This document shows positions 37,403 through 48,800 of a stretch of 64,000 nucleotides of DNA, piece by piece (position 1 is the first letter of the stretch; each line of letters starts with the position of its first letter). The DNA is from Glaciozyma antarctica PI12. Lineage: Eukaryota > Basidiomycota > Microbotryomycetes > Kriegeriales > Camptobasidiaceae. The position numbers and the translations under genes are program-made. The notes under the pieces are model-generated. The model made no database searches, was not told where the DNA came from, and saw only the letters and a program-made list of their open reading frames with translations. The stretch is from positions 874,673 to 938,672 of the forward strand of contig KZ627149.1 in the NCBI GenBank assembly GCA_002917775.1, written 5' to 3'.

Positions 37403-38026
37403 GAGCTGGTTGGCGACGAGGGAGTGGCTATGTAAAACTAGGAAGGAAGCTGACGTGGCTTGCCGTTGTATCTCGCCTCGATGAACTGCTTCCTCTCTGC
37501 TCATTGCTCGCCGCGGAGACCCTGCTCGCTGCCACTTCCGTCACTTGCTGACTCTCCGTCTTTGTGTCTCTGCGCCCTTGCGCCAGGTCAACTTCTCACA
37601 ACAGCTCCTGCTTGACGCCGTCTCTCATCGTCGCGCTTCGCAGCCTGGGTACCAAGCAGATCAGGTTCGCTCTCGCAGAGCGCCACGAGGAGAACATCTT
37701 GCTTCGACTCCTGAGCTATCCTCGACAGCCTCTTCGGCGCTCTGGATAATAGCCCCATTCACTCTGGCGCAGTCGGCGGCTTGAAGGCTCGCAACTTTGG
37801 AGCATCTCCTCCGCGGGACGTCGAGATGAGGCTCGCTCAGGTCTTCGCGGCCGCCATAAGTTTTAATTCCCCCGCTCTCTCGAAAGCTGTAGGTCCTTGC
37901 TAGAGTACGACAAAACGAGCAGAGAAGAGCGAAAGTCAAGGCGCAGGGTCTCGCACAGCGAAAGAGGAATCGCGCGCGAAGACGCCGTCCGCTCCTCTCC
38001 CTCTGTCTTTCCTCCCTTCGTCCACG
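37403..38026. other. Intergenic region, 0.6 kb
   Basis: This is the promoter and leader of the MYND gene. Frames on both strands are Arg/Ser-rich and non-conserved in appearance. Confidence 0.45.
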
Positions 38027-38836
38027 ATGGAAAGCACCTCCCAACCCAGCGCCACTCTCCTCCCCATCCGCACCCTCCTCCTCTCCTCGGGGCAACGCGT
38101 CGCCCTAGCGCGCACCGGCCAATCCTTCGCTCTCATCCGCACCGACCTCTCCTCCGACGACTGCGAAGCGCCGATCTGGGCGCAGCTGAATGTGCTTGTT
38201 CATGAGGATCCGTTCCCTGGATACAGTGGGGAGGGGTTCCAGATGGTTTGGGTACGTTGCGGGCTCGGGAGGGAGGGGAGGGAGGCTGACGTGCTGGGGT
38301 AGATCAAGACGTATTCGGAGAACGCAGGGCTGCTAGAGCAGCTCGTAGCAGCTAATTGGGTGCGAGTGTGCGTCTTTCCTGCTCTCCCTCCGACTTTGCT
38401 GATTCTGGGAGCAGGTCAGGACGGACGATCAAGCAGGGCTATGTGACGCTCCCGCTTGTGGAGCTACGACTTGCAGAGTCGGAGATGGCACAGCAGTGTC
38501 CTGCGTGCGAGAGGTTTGAGCTACCGGGGGATGAGGAGCGGTTCAGGCGGTGTGGGAAGTGCAAGAAGCGGTACTATGTGCGTCTTCGTTTGTTTGCTCC
38601 CTACTCTGGCCAGCACTGATTCCATCTCGCAGTGTTCTTCCAAGGCGAGCTACGAACTGCGAGGCATCGTCAACGCGCCCTGACGGACTTCTCCTCCGCA
38701 GTGCCAGCTCGAAGACTGGAAGGACCACAAGCTCGACTGCAAAGACCTCGCTGCCGGTCGTCTAGCCCAAGTCGAGAACCGTAAACGCAAGCAAACGGAG
38801 GACTACCTATCCGGCCTCGGTTTCCAACCCGCCTGA
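38027..38836 (+). CDS. MYND-type zinc finger protein, about 199 aa
   Basis: The C-terminal MYND finger is a zinc-binding protein-interaction module. Five exons (38027-38251, 38303-38367, 38415-38577, 38633-38644, 38702-38836) join in phase. The N-terminus (MESTSQPSATLLPIRTLLLS) leads into a globular part (LIRTDLSSDDCEAPIWAQLN). The finger follows: QQCPACERFELPGDEERFRR, CGKCKKRYYCSSKCQLEDWK and DHKLDCKDL, which supplies the C-C...C-C...C-C...H-C ligands. The 12-nt fourth exon ends in AAG followed by GCGAGC, so the last intron must use a GC-AG donor to keep the finger intact. Specific function unknown. It converges on the HDAC gene with about 40 bp between stops. Confidence 0.8.
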
Positions 38837-38876
38837 TCTCTCGCTCGCCCCCTCGCAACGACACAACCAAACTCCC

Positions 38877-41410
38877 TTACAGCGGCGCCACGATCATGAT
38901 ATCCTCCTCCACAACCTCCATACGCTCCTCCACCACAGCACCCATCGCATCATCCTCCCCCTCCTCCGCCACAGTCGTCGCCCTCGCCGCGCTCGTAACC
39001 GCCGGCGGCCCCACCTCCACTTCCACAATCTCCTCCCCCTCCATCTCCCCCTCNNNNNNNNNNNNNNNNNNNNNNNNNNNNNNNNNNNNNNNNNNNNNNN
39101 NNNNNNNNNNNNNNNNNNNNNNNNNNNNNNNNNNNNNNNNNNNNNNNNNNNNNNNNNNNNNNNNNNNNNNNNNNNNNNNNNNNNGGCGGCCCCACCTCCA
39201 CTTCCACAATCTCCTCCCCCTCCATCTCCCCCTCCACCACTTCCAACGGCCTCACGGGGGGTTTCGACGAGGGAGGGATAGCGTCGGATAAGCTGGGGAT
39301 AGGGATCGTCGACCGGCGGTGAGAACGCGAGTCGCGTCGGCCGCCCGTGCCTTCGTCTTCGGAATCGGAGTATTCGTCGTCTCGCTGGATTCGCGCGTCG
39401 AGGTCGCCCACTGGGAGAGAGTCAGTGAGAGATAGGAAGGGAGAGAGAGAGAGAGAGGAAATTACCGTTTCGACGATTGTTAGGATCGCGCGAGTCCTCG
39501 TCCACATCGTCGTCTTCGTCCATCGCCGTTCTCGGGATCGCTAGAACCACTTCATCAGCTCTTGCCCTGCGCACAAACATGCAGGCTCTGCTCACGCTGC
39601 AGCTGGACACTCGGCGCGCTCCCCGTGTGCCTCAGGTTCTCAAACACCTGCGCCTTGACCTTCTCGAGGTACTCCCTCGTATTGAGGTCATCCGTGTTCG
39701 ACTGCGGTACGTCGAGCCTATACGTCGGACCAAAGTACTCGTAATACTCGTTCATCGGGATGTCTGCGCACACACGGATGAGCGGACGTAGCTATGAGAA
39801 GAGAGGGAACGTACTGGCTCCGAGCTCTTGCCCTGCTGCGAGACCAGTTTCGAAAGCCCAGGTGCGAGAGACGTTACGGATCGTGTAACCTCCGCCACCG
39901 AGGAGGAGGAGCGGGAGACCAAAGGATTTGACGAACTGGACGCAGTTGGCATGTCCTGCTCGAGTGGCGTCAGTTTGTGCGATGTCTCTGTGAAGGAGAA
40001 ACGCACCTCGCATCGAGAGGTTGAAGGTTCCGAGACGGTCGCCGGAGAGGGAGTCTCCACCACATTGGAGGACGACGGCGGAGGGACGGTACCACTCCAT
40101 GATTTGGGAGATGACCTGCGAGAATCGGCGCGTGAGCTCGAGGAACGCCAGGGACGCAGTGAGGATGACGCACAGGCTCGAAAACGCTCTTGTACGACTC
40201 GTCAGTGATCCCATCTCGTAGCGGGAAGTTGACGGCGTAGTTCTTTCCCTTTCCGTGTCCCGTATCCTGCGTTCGCGAGATCAGTTTCGGTCCTTGAAGC
40301 TGGGGTGAAATGCGTGTGCGCACCTTGATGTCTCCAGTTCCGGGGAAAAACTCTCCGTACTTGTGGAACGAGCAGGTCATCACGCGGTCGGTCGTGTAGA
40401 ACGCCTCCTCGACTCCGTCACCGTGATGCACGTCAATGTCGACGTAGAGGACGCGGGGGTGGTAGCGCAGCAGCTCGAGGATTCCCAGGACGATGTCTGC
40501 GTTCGTTTGGCGTCAAGCGAGCTCTCGGGACGAGTGGAAAGGAGGAACGAACCGTTAATGTAGCAGAACCCACTCGCCTCCGCCTTCTTCGCGTGATGAA
40601 GTCCTCCGGCCCAGTTGATCGCGATATCGCACTTGTCTCGAGAAAGACGAGCAGCACCCTCTGTGTTCAAGCACGCCATCAGTACCGCTCCTCTCGCTCC
40701 ACGCAGACCGAGCGCCTCACCCATCGACCCTCCCGCCGAAATCGAGCAGTACTCGAACAATCCATCAAACACCGGGCAGTCATCTCCCACATTGACTGCG
40801 TCCTCATCAGCTTTCCCTCCCTCTATTGCGAATGGAGAAGGAAGACTCACACTTGCCCATCTCCCTCCCAATCCCTCCCGCGCGTCCTCCCCCTCCTCCC
40901 TCCGCCGCCGCCTCAACTAAATCCGGCGTGACGCGCGAAAGGAAGTCGACGTATTCGTCCGTGTGAAACTGGGCCATTTCCTTGCGCGTCGCGGGCTTGG
41001 CGCGCTGTCGGCGTCGAAGGGAGGTTAGCTCGTTTCAAGAGGAGCAAGGAGGGACGAACGAAGATCTCCATCTTCTTGTAGAGGCCGTAGTTCATTACGA
41101 GCGAGTGGGTCATCCTGTGCGCGAGAAGGCGTCAGTGGCTGAGCTGGGATAGCCGGGAGGAGGGGGAGGAGCTCACCTGATTCGGTGAGGCTTCATAGGG
41201 TGACCTGGGGAGAGCAGCGTTAGTCACGTTCCTCCTACCTAGCGTAAAGAGCACTGACCAGGAGAGTAGTGGTAGTTCCCAATGTCTGCAGAGGAGAGTC
41301 AGCGACGGCGTCTTGCGTCTTGCGGTGGAGCTCTTGAACGAACCCGAGTCGAAGAAGTAGCAGGTTCGCTTCTTGCGCTCCCCTGCGATAGGACTCATGA
41401 TTCCCGCCAT
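38877..41410 (-). CDS. RPD3: Class I histone deacetylase (Rpd3/Hos2 type)
   Basis: This zinc-dependent deacetylase removes acetyl groups from histone tails in co-repressor complexes. Conserved blocks are [116 protein letters not shown] (active-site His pair), [19 protein letters not shown] (zinc Asp/His), [55 protein letters not shown] (transition-state Tyr) and [20 protein letters not shown]. There is a Gly/Ala-rich insertion before FNVGDD. The acidic C-terminal tail contains a 131-N gap at 39054-39184. Rpd3 is favoured over Hos2 on overall sequence pattern, but the symbol is not certain. Start ATG 41410; stop at 38877. Confidence 0.92.
39054..39184. other. Assembly gap (131 Ns) flanked by identical 50-mers
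   Basis: The 50 bases before the Ns (39004-39053) and the 50 after (39185-39234) are the same sequence, starting GGCGGCCCCACCTCCACTTC. Both encode [16 protein letters not shown] on the minus strand. This looks like two contig ends that overlap and were never merged. Confidence 0.85.
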
Positions 41411-41738
41411 GGTTACGAGCTAGTGGGAGTAGCGGCGATGGGGTGGCAAGTGCTGGTATCCGGCGGAGGGTGAGGTGCGCGAGGAAGGGGGCGTTTGAGC
41501 TGGCGGTGGATTCCGAAGTTGGCCACTGTGCCTGGCTGCTGTCTTGTAACTCGGCCTAGTTGTCCAGGTGAAGAAAGGCGCGGAGAAGCTGAGCTGTACC
41601 AAGTCAAGAGGGGGAGCTCGCCCTCCGTAGCCCTCACTTTGAGCTTGGGCCAATTTTGAACTTGGTCGCTCGAAAAAAAAAGCTCTGCACTCGTTCATTC
41701 AGCTCAAAGCCTCAGCCCAGCTCAGCACTCCGCGCAAG
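41411..41738. other. Divergent promoter, HDAC / UTP5
   Basis: The 328-bp spacer contains a short A-run near 41674-41682 just upstream of the UTP5 leader. No coding feature is present. Confidence 0.5.
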
Positions 41739-44268
41739 ATGGGAAAGTCAGGAAACAAGGCAGGGCCAAAGACGACTCAGAGGACAACTTCAGTCACTCC
41801 AGCTTCAATCGCTTCAACTCTCACCTCCTTCTCCCCCGCCTCGACTACCTCCAAATCTTCCTGCTACGCTCACCTCCACCGCGCACCTGACGCTCACACT
41901 CTCCGCGTTTACGAGGTCGCAACCGGAAAGTGCGTGTCGCGCTGGGCCAGCAACGCCGTAGGAGATGAGGAGGAGCAGCGAGTCGAGAGCATCGAATGGG
42001 CTTTGATTCCTGAGCCGGTCGCAGCGGAGGGAACGGCAGCCGAGGCGGAGGCAGAGGGAAAGCGGGGAAAGAAGCGCAGGAAGAGTGACTCGGCACTCGA
42101 GCTCCCTACGGCGGCTGCGACGACGGCGCCAGAGGACAAGCTCGTCCTTGCTCTCGGGCTCACGAACGGTTCTATCCTCCTCTGGACCCCCAACGGAAAC
42201 AACCCCGTCACCCTCTCTCACCCCACCTCCACCTCTCCCGTCACGGCCCTCTCGAGCCCCGTCGTCGACTCGTCCTCCGCCTCCTCAGGACACCTCTGGT
42301 CCGCCCACGCCGACGGAGCTGTCCGCGTCTGGGACCTCGCGACCGGCGCTATCGTAGGCAAGGCCAGTGGACTCGCAGAGGGAACGCACTGGGATAGCCT
42401 CGCCGTGCGCTACCTCGCTACGATCGAAGGCGCCAAGCGCGCGACGGCGCACCTCCTCCTCTCCCACCTCTCCCTCCACCTCTACTCCGTCGCCCTCCCC
42501 GCCGCCGGAAAGAAGGACAAGATCCGGGACCTCAAGACGATCGACCTCGGTCGCTGCACGGGACACATCGAAGCGTGCTCAGTCCTCTTTCCTCCTTCCT
42601 CCTCCTCCTCGGACGCCTCTACCACCACTTTCCTCTCCTACGCCCCTTCGGACCGATTCGTTCAAATCTGGTCCCTCCCTCTCCTCCCTTCTCCCACCCC
42701 GTCAAACGGTACCCTCCTCGCACGCCTCGCCCTCCCCTCGGGCGTTTCGTTCGTCGCACTCCACCCATCCCCTCTCGACCCCACCGACGAGTCTGTCCTT
42801 GCTGCGATCGATACCGAGGGACAAGTTTCCCTCGCTCGACTCCCCGCCGAATTCCCTATCGCGTCGGCGAGCCCGAAGAAGGGAAAGAGTGGAATCGTCG
42901 CGCTTGAGGTGGAGAGCGAGGTCGTTGGACGTGCGGGAGAGGCTGCGGGAGTCGTCAAGGTTCTCTTCGGAGAGGAGGGACAGATGGTCCTCGTGCGTGG
43001 AGGCGTCAAGCCCGTTTTCGAGTCGGTCGTCAGTCTTTTTCCCGAGTTTTTGCGGAGCGAAGGGCAGGATGCTGATGCGGTTGTCTTCGTCGATGCAGGC
43101 TTTCGCGGATGCGAACGGCGCATGGATCGCACGGATTGAGCTCGAGCGCGCTGTCAATGGCCTTTTGAACGGAGCCGAGGACGTCGCAGGAGCCGTGAGC
43201 CCCTTTCTCTCCCCTCCTCCTCCCCCCGTCCTAACTTACTTTCTCGGAGTCCCTCCCCACTCGCTACGCCGAGACCTCCGCGTCGACCGTTCGCACCGGC
43301 GACGCCATCCCCGCTGCCGATTCCGACGACGAGGATTCCGCTCTCGCCAACTCGGGCGCTCTCGACGTCGACATGGCCGAGCCTACTTTGGCCGACCGTC
43401 TCAAGGCGATGAACGTGACCAAGGCGGCTCAAGCGATCGATTCGGACGACGGTACCGAGGGTTCTGACGAAGGCTCGGACGACGAGGATGAAGTTGGACC
43501 GACGACGATCCCGGCTACGGGGCTCACGACGACCTTGATCCAAGCGCTCCATTCCTCCGATGCTCCCCTCCTCGAATCGTGCCTCTCCCACTCCTCTCCC
43601 TCCCTCATTCGCGCGACCGTCAAGCGTCTGCCTTCGGGGAGTTTGGTGCTGGGATTGCTAGAGGTGCTAGTCGAGCGACTGGGGAAGGGGAAGAAGGGCG
43701 TCGAAGGTAGCGCGAGCGTCAAGCGTGCTCGTGGGCTTATCGAATGGGTTCGACAAGTCCTCATCGTTCACGTCGGGTTCCTCGTCACCGTTCGTCCCCT
43801 CCCTCCTTCCCCCGTGCTCCCACTGACCATTCGCGCGAATAGATCCCGTCCCTCGTTAACCGACTCGCAACCCTCCATGCTTCCCTCTCCTCCCGCCTCG
43901 CGCTCCAGCCTACCCTCCTCGCACTGAACGGTCGACTCGAACTAGTCATGTCCCAAATCGACCTTCGGCAAGAACGTGTCGCGGCGCGCGCGTCGGTCGG
44001 GGTAGTGAAGAAGCAGCAGGGGAAGACGTATGTTGAGGGAGAGAGCAGTAGTGAGGAGGAGGACGAGGGGATGAGTGAGGATGAGGGGAGTGTCGAGGAT
44101 GTGGTGCTCGGTAGCGATGGGGAAGAGGAGGGCAGTGAGGACGATGAGGAGGATAGCGAGGAGGACGACGAGTTTAGGGTGAGAAGGAAGGGAGGGAGGG
44201 AGGTGGCCGAGTTGCTGGATTTGGAGGCGAGTGAGGAGGAGGAGGAGGATGAGGAGGATAGTGAATGA
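41739..44268 (+). CDS. UTP5: U3 snoRNP protein Utp5 (WDR43-like)
   Basis: Utp5 is a t-UTP subunit of the small-subunit processome, needed for pre-18S rRNA transcription and processing in the nucleolus. Exons 41739-43025, 43099-43194, 43250-43789 and 43843-44268 join in phase to about 782 residues. WD-type segments include HTLRVYEVATGKCVSRWASN, LTNGSILLWTPNGNNP, GHLWSAHADGAVRVWDLATG, FLSYAPSDRFVQIWSLPLLP and GGVKPVFESAFADANGAWI. The Utp5/Utp12 C-terminal domain is clear: GLTTTLIQALHSSDAPLLES, RATVKRLPSGSLVLGLLEVL and RGLIEWVRQVLIVHVGFLVT, then LVNRLATLHASLSSRLALQP. The tail is a long acidic Glu/Asp/Ser stretch. Start MGKSGNKAGPKTTQRTTS is basic, as expected. All features fit the family length and order. 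Confidence 0.9.
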
Positions 44269-44485
44269 GGAGGGGGAGAGTGAGGATTCGGATGAGGACT
44301 GAGGGGAAAAGCGTGCAACTTATTCGATAGATACGCAAACGTTTTGTCTGCTGAAGAATGCGAGAGATTCGAATCCAGGATTGAAAGCGAAGAGCAGCAG
44401 GGAGCGACGAGGACTTCGCGGAATCCGGGTCGACAACTCTCTCCCTCCGTCGTATCCCCCGCGCAACGTTCTCTCACGCCACGCA

Positions 44486-45238
44486 ATGGTAAGCCCCCCT
44501 CTCCTCCCCCTCTCCTCCACTCACTCCCGCCCCGCAGGTCCGATTCAAGCACCGCTACCTCCTCGTCTCCCTCATCTTCCCCTGCTCCCTTTCCAACCCT
44601 CTCTCCCCCTCCTCCGCCGAGGAAGCCCTCCCTATACCACCACAGCTCTCGGAAGGCGGGATCATCACGCTGCTCAGGGAGAGCTTGAGTGTCAATTTTG
44701 GGGATGTGGGAGCTGGAGAGGTTGGGGGACAGTTTTCGAGTGAGTACGACTGGGGCTTGCGCGGGGGTGAGGGGAGTGGAGCAGGAGATGGAGGAGGTGG
44801 AAGGCGCGGTGCAGCCCGACGACGACGATGGAGGACGAACGCAGCTCCCCTCTCCTTGAGTACAGCTGACTCTCTTCCCTCCTCGCAACAGTCAAGTACC
44901 TCTCCCCGCACACGCACCTCCTCATCCTCCGCGTCTCCCGAGAACACTTCCGCACCCTCTGGGCCGCTCTCACGCTCCTCCGTCGACTGGCAGGACAGGA
45001 AGTCCTCGCGCGTGTCCTCCATGTCAGCGGTACGCGCCCCTTCCTCTCCCCGTCGAAGCTGTGCTGATAGATTCGTGAAGGTACGATTCGAAAGACGCAG
45101 CATGCGGCGATTGCACATGATCGGGAGGAGATTTTGAGAGCGGCGAAGAGGAGGAGGGGGAACGGGGTGGGGGAGAAGGTCGCGGTGGAGGAGATGATCA
45201 AGGAGAGTGAGGAGGGGATTATGGGAATGGAGGCGTAG
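44486..45238 (+). CDS. POP5: RNase P/MRP subunit Pop5
   Basis: Pop5 is a protein subunit shared by RNase P (tRNA 5' maturation) and RNase MRP (rRNA processing). The first coding exon is just ATG (44486-44488), followed by a 49-nt GTAAGC...CGCAG intron. The next exon reads VRFKHRYLLVSLIF, the family signature (M)VRFKxRYLL. Further exons carry LLRESLSVNFGDVGAGEVGG, then IKYLSPHTHLLILRVSREHF, RTLWAALTLLRRLAGQEVLA and RVLHVSGTIRKTQHAAIAHD. They end in a basic/acidic tail. The join after FS uses a 152-nt intron, longer than usual here. Length is about 166 residues, within the Pop5 range. All phases agree. Confidence 0.92.
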
Positions 45239-45863
45239 GCTACGCGCTGGGAGGGATGCTGTGCGCTGTGCGAGGGATTGAGGGAGGATGGAGGGATGGA
45301 GGTGAGTTGTGCTGTGCTGTGCGGTGGAGTGCGTCGAGTCTGAGAGCTGATTCTGGTTCTTCGCAGATTTCTCTCTCCCACTGATTTCCTATGCGAATCA
45401 CGCCTCTTTAAAAGAGCTACGCGAAGGCCGGACGAGGAGGGAACGCATCGAAGGAGGACCGACGTCGTTCGCCGTGCGAATCGTCAAAGTTTCGACTAGA
45501 AGGCGTTGAGGCTCGCCAGGCGCTTCTTGCCTTCTCAGAAGAGGGACAGGCCTGTAGTCATCGAAACGTTGAGGGCTAAGTACCTCGGTCGAGCGCAGAG
45601 TCGCGGGGATCTGGACTCCGCTTCGGTTGCTTCTCTCCTCTGGCTGCTCTACCTTTTCTGCTCTGCTCCTGGGGTCTCCCTGAGCCCACAGTTGGATTGA
45701 AGGCTAATCCTAGCCCCACCTAGAGAATAGTCGAGATTAAATTCGAGTCCTTTTCTCGCATTCCGCCTCTGCTCTTGCTCACCGACTCTCGACTCGACTT
45801 TTGCTGTTCGAATCTCTTACAGCACCTTCAGCCTACTCCCCTTGCACCGACTACAAGCTCAAG
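45239..45863. other. Intergenic region, 0.6 kb
   Basis: This carries the POP5 3' end and the promoter and leader of the GYF gene, with pyrimidine-rich stretches close to the start. No gene is supported. Confidence 0.5.
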
Positions 45864-48800
45864 ATGACAGCAAACTTCAGCCCAGCACTAGCTGGCTTCG
45901 GACCTGGCTCTGCATTCGCTGGCTTCCCAACTCCAGCAGCCCGCCCTCCTCGCCGCGTCGCCAGCTCAGGTTCATTCAAGGACGACTCGAGATCCGCCCC
46001 TCCTCATTCCAACAACGGCCCCACTCCCATCGACCACCAGCAGACCCCCTCGCTCGGGAGCTGGGAGTCGTCCGACCGCGAGCGACAGCACTCGACCTCG
46101 TCTCTTCACTCGCACGGGGAGGGAGCGAACGGTGGAGCAGGAGCAGGGAACGGAGGGTTGACGAACGGGCACGCGCACGCCGCTGGACCAGCGCACCAGC
46201 GTTCGTTCTCGTCCATCCTCTCCCCCTCCCTCCCCGCCACGAACGAGGCGCCCGTCCAGGATCCCCTCGCCAAGCCGTTCGTCTACTCGAGGGAGATCTT
46301 GCTTAGCTTGTACGACGACGACAAGGCGAGTAGGCGTCCTATCGAGCTGGCGAGGCACGAGATCGCGACGAGGGATCGCGGAGGCAAGCCTTGGGCGCTC
46401 AGCGACTGGAGGGACGGCGAGAAGGAGGTAAGCTCTTCCGTCCATTCCCCATTCCTCCCTACCTTGCATCCCGTGCCCCTTCCCCTCCACCAGCTTGGTC
46501 CGAAAAAACTCGACCTCGCCGTCACCACCGCAGATTTTTCGTGCCGGTCGCTCACCACGCTGACCACCCCTCCTCTCCACCAGCTCTTCGCGAATTCTAT
46601 CCACCCTCCCACCTCCCGCACCGCCAACACGACCTCCTCCACGCGCGGGTCAGGCATGCACCGCACGGACTCGACGCCCGCCTCGACCACTCTCGACCTG
46701 TCGACGCTCGGCCAGCTCCCGCGCGAACGCGACCGCGCTCTCGCCTCTCCCTCTCCTGCCTCCCGTAGCAGCCTCACCGCCGGAATCGGGAATTCGGCGG
46801 ACAACGGACGCAGGGCGCGTGGGACGCTCGGAACGATGGGCGCGAGCAATGGGAGTGGGACGGGGATCCTGGGCGGAGTGCTGGGTGGGATTGGAGGGGC
46901 GAGGCCGTTGGGTAGCCCGGGAGGTGGAAGGAGGGAGGGGAGTGTCGGTGTCTCGCCGGCGGGGACGAAGGAGGTCTGGCAGGGAGGCAGGTGGAGGAGG
47001 GGAGGCACGGCAGAGGAGGAGGACAAGGTAAGTTCTTTGCTTTCGTGTGCTGATTAGAGGAGGACGGGAAGCTAACTGGGAGTGAACGTGCAGCAGCGTC
47101 CTGCTTGTGCTCGCCGCTTCCCTACCGACTCTGTGACCGACCCGTCCTCGAACGATCACGACCGCGCTTCTGCGGGCGACGCCACTCCCCCCGACGATGT
47201 CCCTGCCAACTGGGACGCCGACGCTTCCGACGAAGACGTCAAGCCCTCTCTCCCCACCCCTCCCTCCTCGGACGGGCACCGCCGCTCCCCTTCTTCCACC
47301 CGTGCCGCCTACGAGCCCAACCACCTCGTCCAGCACGCTTCAAGTATCCTCGGTTCCCTCTCCCTCGACACGGACCCCACCGACGACCCTCTCCTCTCGA
47401 CCCAATCCCGCGCCCAGCCCCCTCCCGGCCTCCCCACTCCCTCCCTCCCTCCTCCCGAGTCGATGTGGCACTACCGCGACCCGAGCGGACAGGTTCAGGG
47501 CCCGTTCGCAGCGTCGATGATGCAGGACTGGTACCGCCAGAACTTCTTCACGGGCGACCTCCGCGTCAAGCGGACGCAGGAGCTCGACTTTGAGTCCCTC
47601 GACAACCTCGTTCGACGCGCCGCCGACCCCGACACCCCCTTCCTCTCCGCCCAGCTGCAGCACGTCGCGACTCTCCCTCCTCCTCCCGCCACCCCGCAGA
47701 ACGGGAACTCGTGGGGAGGCCAGTTCGGCGGCGCGGTTGACGGTCAGCGTGCGATCGTGCGTTAGGATCGTTCTACGAGCCGTTTGGCGCGAGCAGCCCG
47801 GGGACCTACGACCCTGTGCGCTCGCAGTCCCAGCAGTCGGCGTTCGGGTTCGCGTCCCCCGTCCAGGAACGCAGGCAGCCAACGGGCGGCCTCGATCCTT
47901 GGGGCGCACCTCTCCCTGCTGCGAACCCGGCGTTCGCGAGCCCGGCGGCGTGGAACGAGGGGAACCTCTTTGGCGGAGCGTACGGTCAGCAGCAACAGCA
48001 GCAGCAGCAACAGCAGCAGCAGCAGTACCAGCAGCCGATCCAGCACCAGCAGTCTCAGCACCTCGACCTCGGATTCGGACGCCACGAGTCGAACGACCTC
48101 TTTGGACGCCAGAGCCGACAGTCGAGCATCCCCGCTTCGCCGTACTTCAACCCCAGCCAGCTTTCGGCGACGACCAACAGCGACTGGCGCCTTCCCCAGC
48201 AGCAACAGCAGCAGCAGCCGCCGCAAGCCCAGCAGCAGGTCCAGCAGCAGCAGCAGCAGGCGCCGATCCAGATCGCTCCCATCGGGCAGAACTCGTGGGC
48301 GTTCCTCATCTCCTCCGCCGTCCCCGCCTCTCTCGACGCTCTCCCCACCTCCGCCTCCATCCCCTCCCCCATCGGTCCTCCCGCTCCCTCCGCCACCGCG
48401 CAGGAAATCGCACAGGAGCCCATCGCGGCCCCCACCGCGTCGGCCTGGGGAAGCGTCAAGCCTATCGAGCCCGTCGTAGCCGTCGAGCCCGTCCCCGTCG
48501 TCGCTGCGCCTATTCCTGAGCCCGAGCCTACCCCCGCCCCTCTTCCCGCCCCCATCGCCAAAGCCCCCGCGACGAAGCAGGTCCAAGTCGTCGCGTCCGC
48601 CCCCTCGTCGGCCGCCACGACTCCCACCAAGCAGCCCGCCGTCGCGCCCTGGACCAAGGACGACGAGTCGGCTCCTTCCCCCTCCGGACCTTCCCTTCGC
48701 CAGATCCAGGAAGTCGAAGCGCGTCAGGCCGAGATTCGCAAGGCCGCTGAACGCCAGGCGTCGGCTCGCACTCAGGCACTCGCGGCCGTTCAGGCGGCTC

